NCBI GenBank assembly: GCA_948468495.1
Contig: CAOKJI010000169.1
Span: 1 to 5,395 of the forward strand
Reading direction: 5' to 3'
Origin: an uncultured Dorea sp.
GTDB lineage: Bacteria; Bacillota_A; Clostridia; Lachnospirales; Lachnospiraceae
DNA: 5,395 nt
The translations under genes and the position numbers were made by a program. The notes below the pieces were generated by a model that saw nothing but the letters and a program-made list of their open reading frames with translations, did not search any database and was not told the origin of the DNA. Shown piece by piece: positions 1-3,366 of this stretch. Within the stretch, counting starts at the first letter, position 1. The number at the start of each line of letters is the position of its first letter.

Positions 1-502
1 GGACAACATCTTGCAGAAAGCAATTTGGGGGCACGCTCTAGAGAGCCGTACTGCATCCGCGGCGATGAAGATAAAGAATCAGTTTATTCATGGAAATTGT
101 CTGGATATGGAGCTGGTATTAGGGAAGTTCGTGGAGCATTTTACGGATATTTATGGGGATAATACGGAACGGTTTGTAGAAGAAAATGGACGCCGGTTAT
201 TTCTGCTGTATCTGAAGCCTATCATCAATGGAACGGGTAATTATTATATAGAAGCCAGAACCAGAAGTATGGGGCGTACGGACGTTATTGTGGATTATCT
301 CGGAACTCAATATATAGTGGAGATGAAGATTTATCATGGAAATGAATATAATCTGCGCGGGGAGGAACAGTTAAAAGGCTATTTGGACGATTATCATATG
401 CAGACAGGATATATGCTCAGCTTTAATTTCAATAAAAAGAAGCAGGTCGGGGTCCGTAAAGTGATACTGGGCGATAAGACGCTGATTGAGGCGATTGTAT
501 AA
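1..502 (+). CDS. AAA-ATPase-like protein, C-terminal PD-(D/E)XK nuclease-fold part (5' incomplete)
   Basis: This is the 3' end of a gene of the AAA-ATPase-like family with a C-terminal PD-(D/E)XK domain (DUF1703 / PDDEXK_9 type). The frame is open from base 2 to the TAA at 500-502. No Walker motifs are present, so the N-terminal ATPase half is missing; full family members are about 500-570 aa and about 165 are left here. Family-like sequence starts near base 68 (KNQFIHGN, then LDMELVLGKFVEHF) and continues through GRRLFLLYLKPIINGTGNYY. The nuclease-fold signature is visible as RTDVIVDY (Asp at 281-283) followed by VEMK (Glu 320-322, Lys 326-328), then GEEQLKGYLDDYH and GYMLSFNFNKKK. The first ~20 codons do not resemble the family as I know it, so the fragment may be decayed or fused rather than merely cut by the window. 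A TTG at 11 could start translation but has no clear ribosome site. Cellular role of the family is unknown. Confidence 0.75.
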   Translation, partial: DNILQKAIWGHALESRTASAAMKIKNQFIHGNCLDMELVLGKFVEHFTDIYGDNTERFVEENGRRLFLLYLKPIINGTGNYYIEARTRSMGRTDVIVDYLGTQYIVEMKIYHGNEYNLRGEEQLKGYLDDYHMQTGYMLSFNFNKKKQVGVRKVILGDKTLIEAIV

Positions 503-505
503 AAA

Positions 506-530
506 AGTTCCACCTGTACGGCCCGGAACT
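506..530 (-). terminator. Weak stem-loop with A/T run just after the first gene
   Basis: AGTTCC (506-511) pairs with GGAACT (525-530) across a 13-nt loop. The six A residues at 501-506 lie on the left, so the hairpin-plus-U-run arrangement reads only on the minus strand. No minus-strand gene is seen to its right before 3200. It could stop antisense transcription into the first gene, or be chance. The stem is short. Confidence 0.25.
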
Positions 531-558
531 GCCTGTGAAAAATAAAACAAAAGTAAAG

Positions 559-598
559 GCTGCTGCGTGAAAGAGGTAAAATGCTTAAGTGCAGCAGC
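559..598. repeat. Inverted repeat GCTGCTGC / GCAGCAGC
   Basis: A perfect 8-bp inverted repeat (559-566 and 591-598) encloses a 24-nt loop, with extra AAAG/CTTT pairing outside the arms if one G is bulged. The right arm is followed by only TTTGT, so as a plus-strand terminator for the first gene it is weak. It is the best placed candidate for that job, about 60 nt after the stop codon. Confidence 0.4.
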
Positions 599-601
599 TT
601 T

Positions 602-644
602 GTAACAGTTCAGCCGTCGTCCGCTCCGGCCTGCAAACTGTTAC
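602..644. repeat. Inverted repeat GTAACAGTT / AACTGTTAC with GC-rich loop
   Basis: A perfect 9-bp inverted repeat (602-610 and 636-644) encloses a 25-nt GC-rich loop. CAG (611-613) and CTG (631-633) could add three more pairs with a 2-nt bulge. There is no T-run after it, so it is not a standard terminator. A compact GC-rich palindrome between AT-rich flanks resembles an interspersed REP-like element, but with one copy in view this is inference. Confidence 0.45.
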
Positions 645-698
645 CAGTGTGTTGATGTGATAATCACAAGACTAGTAATAGGTCAATACATAGAAAAG

Positions 699-816
699 AA
701 TCGAAAATTTCGTGAAAATGTGACAAACAAAAATTGGATATTTCGTGAAAGAATAGAGATTAATAATTGAAAAAATCGTGAAAAAACGGTGTATGACAAT
801 TGCGAAATTCGAGATA
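699..816. repeat. Four copies of a 19-bp motif at exact 33-bp spacing
   Basis: Copies lie at 699-717, 732-750, 765-783 and 798-816. The approximate consensus is AATTGNAAATTTCGTGAAA. The core TCGTGAAA is identical in copies 1-3 (710, 743, 776) and reads TCGAGATA in copy 4 (809). AATTG starts copies 2-4 and AATCG starts copy 1. Each copy starts exactly 33 bp after the last, and the ~14 bp between motifs are not conserved. The core contains a small dyad, TTTC-GT-GAAA. The array ends about 50 bp before the start codon of the ATPase gene at 865, which suggests an array of protein-binding sites controlling that gene, roughly three helical turns apart. A decayed tandem duplication is the alternative. 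It is not a CRISPR array: the repeats are too short and imperfect and the spacing is too small. Confidence 0.65.
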
Positions 817-820
817 ATAT
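793..820 (+). promoter_or_regulatory. Candidate promoter for the DUF4143 ATPase gene
   Basis: ATGACA (793-798) resembles a -35 box and TAATAT (815-820) is a possible -10 box 16 bp later. This would start transcription near 827, about 23 nt before the ribosome binding site. It overlaps the fourth copy of the 33-bp-spaced motif, so a protein bound there would block or position RNA polymerase. The box matches are only moderate, and other AT-rich pairings are possible. Confidence 0.3.
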
Positions 821-849
821 GGTACTGTAAAGGCATATTATATGGATAG

Positions 850-864
850 AAGGAGCGGCGCGCC
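850..864 (+). promoter_or_regulatory. Ribosome binding site AAGGAG followed by palindrome GGCGCGCC
   Basis: AAGGAG (850-855) lies 9 nt before the ATG at 865, which fixes that start codon. The 8 bases next to the ATG (857-864) are the perfect palindrome GGCGCGCC, a pure G/C block inside very AT-rich surroundings. Confidence 0.75.
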
Positions 865-2217
865 ATGGTATATGAGCGGAAAATATACGGAGAACTTAAG
901 AGATGGAAAGAACTTGCCCATGGAACGTCGGCTGTTCTGCTTGAGGGGGCAAGGCGTATTGGAAAAAGCACGATTGTCGAGGAATTTGCGAAGAACGAAT
1001 ATGAAGATTATATAATTCTGGATTTTGTAAAGGAATCGAAAGAGATAAAGCAGAATTTTGAGGAAAATCTGGGAGATTTGGATTCATTCTTCCGCAATTT
1101 GTTTCTGTTGAAAGGTAAGGGATTGCCAAAGAAGAAGTCTGTAATCATATTCGATGAGGTACAATTGTTTCCCATTGCCAGACAGGCGATTAAATACCTG
1201 GTAGCAGATGGGAGATATGATTATATTGAAACAGGCTCTCTGATTTCAATTCGCAAAAATGTTCAAAATATTTTGATTCCGTCCGAAGAATACAAGCTCA
1301 AGATGTATCCGATGGATTTTGAAGAATTTCTTTGGGCAAATGGCGACAGGATTACGGTTCCGGCGATTCGCGAGGCATTTGCGAAGAGAAAGCCTATGGG
1401 AGAAGCGGTTCATAGAAAAATCATGCAGAAGTTCCGCACTTATATGGCCGTAGGCGGTATGCCGCAGGCAGTCGCGGCTTTTGCAGAAGGGCGCAGTTAT
1501 GAGGAAATTGACTTTATTAAGCGGAATATCCTTTCGCTCTATGAAGAAGATTTGGCGAAATATGATACAGATAACAAGGAAAAGGCATCTGTTATTTATA
1601 AGACGATTCCGGAACAATTGGGGAATCACAATTCTCATTTTAAGTTTTCCCTGGTGGAGAAGAATGCAAGGTATAAGAATTATGTGGATGCGGTAGGATT
1701 TGTAGCCGAATCTATGATAGGAAATGAGTGCATTCATGTGACGATGCCGGAAGTGGCGCTGGAAGCCTACGCTGACAGGAGCAATTTTAAATTATATATG
1801 GGAGATACAGGGCTGCTGGTGTCACAGATTATGAAAAGCGGCGGTGAAATGGGTACAGACTTGTACAAGGCGCTGATTTTTGATAAGCTGGGGATTAATC
1901 AGGGAATAATGCTGGAAAATATGATTGCTCAGATATTGAGGGCCAACGGATATCAGCTTTATTTTCATGAATTTATGTATCAGCCGGCTGAGGGAAAGGG
2001 AGAAAAAAAATATGAAATTGATTTTCTGATTGTGAAAGAGAAGAAAATATGCCCCATTGAAGTTAAATCCTCCGGTTATAAAAGACATGCGTCTTTCGAT
2101 TATTTTATCCGCAAATATCCAGTAAAAATTGGAGACAAATATATTGTATATTCTAAAGATTTAAAATATGAAGAAGGAATTACGTATCTGCCGTTCTATA
2201 TGGCGGTTTGCCTGTGA
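865..2217 (+). CDS. AAA_14 / DUF4143 family ATPase
   Basis: This is a complete 450-aa cytoplasmic ATPase of the AAA_14-DUF4143 family, a normal length for the family. The N-terminal P-loop domain has Walker A GARRIGKST (residues 28-36), Walker B SVIIFDEVQ (Asp97, Glu98) and a sensor-like IETGSL segment (121-126). A DUF4143 hallmark, TYMAVGGMPQAV, follows near residue 193. The C-terminus carries EIDFLIVK (Asp386) and then CPIEVKSS (Glu399, Lys401), the D...ExK pattern of a PD-(D/E)XK nuclease-like fold. There is no signal peptide or membrane segment. The start at 865 is supported by AAGGAG 9 nt upstream. The gene appears to stand alone, 362 nt after the preceding fragment, with a motif array in front of it. 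Substrate and role are not established for this family: it is common and multicopy in gut Firmicutes and Bacteroidetes. A defence or mobile-element role has no direct support here. Confidence 0.9.
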   Translation: MVYERKIYGELKRWKELAHGTSAVLLEGARRIGKSTIVEEFAKNEYEDYIILDFVKESKEIKQNFEENLGDLDSFFRNLFLLKGKGLPKKKSVIIFDEVQLFPIARQAIKYLVADGRYDYIETGSLISIRKNVQNILIPSEEYKLKMYPMDFEEFLWANGDRITVPAIREAFAKRKPMGEAVHRKIMQKFRTYMAVGGMPQAVAAFAEGRSYEEIDFIKRNILSLYEEDLAKYDTDNKEKASVIYKTIPEQLGNHNSHFKFSLVEKNARYKNYVDAVGFVAESMIGNECIHVTMPEVALEAYADRSNFKLYMGDTGLLVSQIMKSGGEMGTDLYKALIFDKLGINQGIMLENMIAQILRANGYQLYFHEFMYQPAEGKGEKKYEIDFLIVKEKKICPIEVKSSGYKRHASFDYFIRKYPVKIGDKYIVYSKDLKYEEGITYLPFYMAVCL

Positions 2218-2468
2218 AAATTAACAAAACCTTCGGACGGGCAGGACAAATTTTTAAGTCCGACTTTGTGGCGATGGAGAGCTTCGCCCCGCTGCTCTGC
2301 AGTTCCGAGCCGCACAGGCAGAGCCTTTTCAGGCTTAACTTACTGCCATTGGCTTATGAATAATAACGAAGCGCGATATGATTATCCTGAATGGGTTTTG
2401 CTAAACAGCCGTATAGGATTGATAAAATCTTCCTATACGGCTGCCCTCATTTCTTCAATAATTTCCCG
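2218..2468. other. Intergenic region between convergent genes, with a GC-rich block
   Basis: These 251 bases lie between two genes whose 3' ends face each other. A GC-rich stretch at about 2258-2335 contrasts with AT-rich flanks. It includes a small hairpin AGCCT-TTTC-AGGCT (2322-2335) and a short inverted repeat TCGGAC/GTCCGA (2233-2238 / 2258-2263). A 29-codon open frame at 2274-2363 and a longer overlapping one in another frame lack ribosome sites and recognisable products, so I do not call genes. The only well supported element is the stem-loop at 2406-2443. Confidence 0.5.
2406..2443 (-). terminator. Strong stem-loop, probable terminator of the MerR gene
   Basis: CAGCCGTATAGGA (2406-2418) and TCCTATACGGCTG (2431-2443) form a perfect 13-bp stem with a 12-nt loop, beginning 25 nt after the MerR stop codon. 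Read on the minus strand the stem is followed by TTTAGC, a short U-run. On the plus strand the 3' flank is CCCTCATTTC, so it could act weakly in both directions for the convergent genes. The poor U-tract lowers confidence in pure intrinsic termination. Confidence 0.6.
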
Positions 2469-3200
2469 CTATTTGCCGGTACAGTAAGCTTCAATTGCCT
2501 GCGCGGCAAATTCTGCGGTGCCTTCACTGCCGGCTTTATCAATATTCTGCCTCATTCGTTCATCATTCACGTACATTTGTCCCAATCCTTTGAGAATGTC
2601 ATCGGTGCAGGTATAGTAGTGTTCTGTAATAGATTCCTGCAGCTTTTTGATGATATTCTGCACCTGTTTGTCTCCGGGCGAAAGATGCTTAAGGGCGCCA
2701 AGTTCGGAGAACTTAAGCATAAGTTCTGCGGCGGCCTCTTCTGACGCAGACGGGCTTTGTCCGGCTGTTTTTTCCTGATATTCTTCATAAGCTTTAGTAT
2801 TTCCCCATCGTTCTTTTACTTCAGCGGCATACTGTTTGGCTTCAGTATTATCAAAAACTTGAAAGTTCATGCTGTTTACTCCTTTCTTTTGAATTTCAAG
2901 GGCAAAAGAAATCAATTCGTCTAAGCGCTTTCGCTTCAGTTCTAATAAATGAATCTGCTGCGCAAGGGCTTCTTCCGGAACGAAATCCGGATTATCCAGA
3001 ATTTCTTTGATATCTTTCAGTGGAAACTGCAATTCGCGGAACAGTAAAATATTCTGCAAACGGGTCAGAGCGGTATCGTCATATAACCGATAGCCGGATT
3101 CTGTTACTGCAGTGGGTTTTAATAAACCGATAGAATCATAATGATGTAGTGTGCGCACACTTACGCCGGTGAGTTTACTTACTTCTTTTACAGTCCGCAT
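2469..3200 (-). CDS. MerR family transcriptional regulator with TipAS antibiotic-recognition domain
   Basis: This is a complete 243-aa protein with the architecture of TipAL/Mta-type MerR regulators. The winged helix-turn-helix is at residues 1-70, with VKEVSKLTGVSVRTLHHYD as its recognition region and ESGYRLYDD as the wing. A coiled-coil dimerisation helix spans about 75-108. A TipAS-like domain covers about 111-240, marked by the signature RWGNTKAYEEY (131-141). Such proteins bind DNA as dimers and activate long-spacer promoters when the C-terminal domain binds a drug-like ligand. It lacks the C-terminal cysteine metal loop of ZntR/CueR types, so metal sensing is unlikely. The start is supported by GGGAGG (minus strand, 3213-3208) 7 nt upstream. 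Its own promoter has a 19-bp spacer (3224-3254), implying autoregulation. Met111 has its own ribosome site (see 2868-2885). The target besides itself is unknown; the divergent metal ATPase is a possible but unproven one. Confidence 0.92.
   Translation of the reverse strand: MRTVKEVSKLTGVSVRTLHHYDSIGLLKPTAVTESGYRLYDDTALTRLQNILLFRELQFPLKDIKEILDNPDFVPEEALAQQIHLLELKRKRLDELISFALEIQKKGVNSMNFQVFDNTEAKQYAAEVKERWGNTKAYEEYQEKTAGQSPSASEEAAAELMLKFSELGALKHLSPGDKQVQNIIKKLQESITEHYYTCTDDILKGLGQMYVNDERMRQNIDKAGSEGTAEFAAQAIEAYCTGK
2868..2885 (-). promoter_or_regulatory. Internal ribosome binding site and start codon for a free TipAS-like domain
   Basis: Inside the MerR gene, minus-strand AAAGGAG (2885-2879) stands 8 nt before an in-frame ATG (2870-2868, Met111). 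This is as good a site as those of the annotated genes in the window. Translation from here would give a 133-aa protein consisting of the TipAS-like domain alone, at bases 2870 down to 2469. In Streptomyces lividans tipA the same gene yields TipAL and, from an internal start at an equivalent point, the drug-binding TipAS. The equivalent site is seen here; its use is inferred. Confidence 0.55.
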
Positions 3201-3223
3201 AGTTCATCCTCCCTTGTGATTTA

Positions 3224-3254
3224 ACTATAGCCTATAACGTAACGTGAGAGTCAA
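3224..3254 (-). promoter_or_regulatory. MerR-type promoter with 19-bp spacer and dyad operator
   Basis: On the minus strand the -35 box TTGACT (3254-3249) and the -10 box TATAGT (3229-3224) are separated by 19 bp (3230-3248). This is the over-long spacer typical of promoters activated by MerR proteins through DNA untwisting. An imperfect dyad at 3232-3250, centred on base 3241 with core ACGT-T-ACGT and 7 of 9 pairs matching, lies within it. Transcription would begin about 3217, only a few bases before the ribosome site of the MerR gene, so the regulator probably controls its own expression. Confidence 0.7.
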
Positions 3255-3273
3255 TACATTTTACAAAAAAATA

Positions 3274-3302
3274 TTGACAAATATAGATGAATATGATTAA
3301 AT
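3274..3302 (+). promoter_or_regulatory. Promoter of the metal-transporting ATPase gene
   Basis: A perfect -35 box TTGACA (3274-3279) is followed after 17 bp by TTAAAT (3297-3302), or after 18 bp by TAAATT, each a 4/6 match to a -10 box. TATGAT (3292-3297) is a better -10 sequence but too close to the -35. The start of transcription would fall about 3309, immediately before the operator at 3313-3336. The promoter is separate from the divergent MerR promoter. Confidence 0.5.
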
Positions 3303-3312
3303 TTAAATATGA

Positions 3313-3336
3313 ACATATGAACAACTATTCATATGT
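3313..3336. promoter_or_regulatory. ArsR/SmtB-type operator
   Basis: ACATATGAA (3313-3321) and TTCATATGT (3328-3336) form a perfect 9-bp inverted repeat around CAACTA. The core TGAACAACTATTCA closely follows the TGAACA-N2-TATTCA form of SmtB-family operators. A further half-site copy, ATATGAAC (3307-3314), sits directly before the second ATATGAAC (3315-3322). Its position at the presumed transcription start fits repression by a metal-sensing ArsR/SmtB protein that releases DNA on binding Zn(II)/Cd(II)/Pb(II). No such regulator gene is in the window. A role as an mRNA hairpin is possible but less likely. Confidence 0.65.
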
Positions 3337-3366
3337 ATGGAAGTGGATTTAACGGAGGGATGAATC

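Noticed and set aside
699..816. CRISPR array
   Set aside because: The motif is ~19 bp and imperfect, the gaps are ~14 bp, and there are only four copies with no cas genes in view. A binding-site array fits better.
672..971. 99-codon minus-strand open frame over the intergenic motif array and the start of the ATPase gene
   Set aside because: It has low-complexity composition, no ribosome site and no recognisable domain, and it overlaps the well supported start of the plus-strand ATPase gene.
1246..1737. 163-codon minus-strand open frame
   Set aside because: It lies entirely inside the DUF4143 ATPase gene, whose conserved motifs fix the coding strand, so it is an antisense shadow.
2266..2487. 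73-codon plus-strand open frame after the ATPase gene
   Set aside because: It runs through the perfect stem-loop and into the convergent MerR gene, has no ribosome site, and its Arg/Trp/Ser-rich sequence matches no family I recognise.
3224..3254. Reading the MerR gene as a Zn/Cd-sensing activator of the ATPase (ZntR-like)
   Set aside because: The protein has a TipAS-like domain with the RWGNTKAY signature and no C-terminal metal-binding cysteine loop. Its 19-bp-spacer promoter points toward its own gene.
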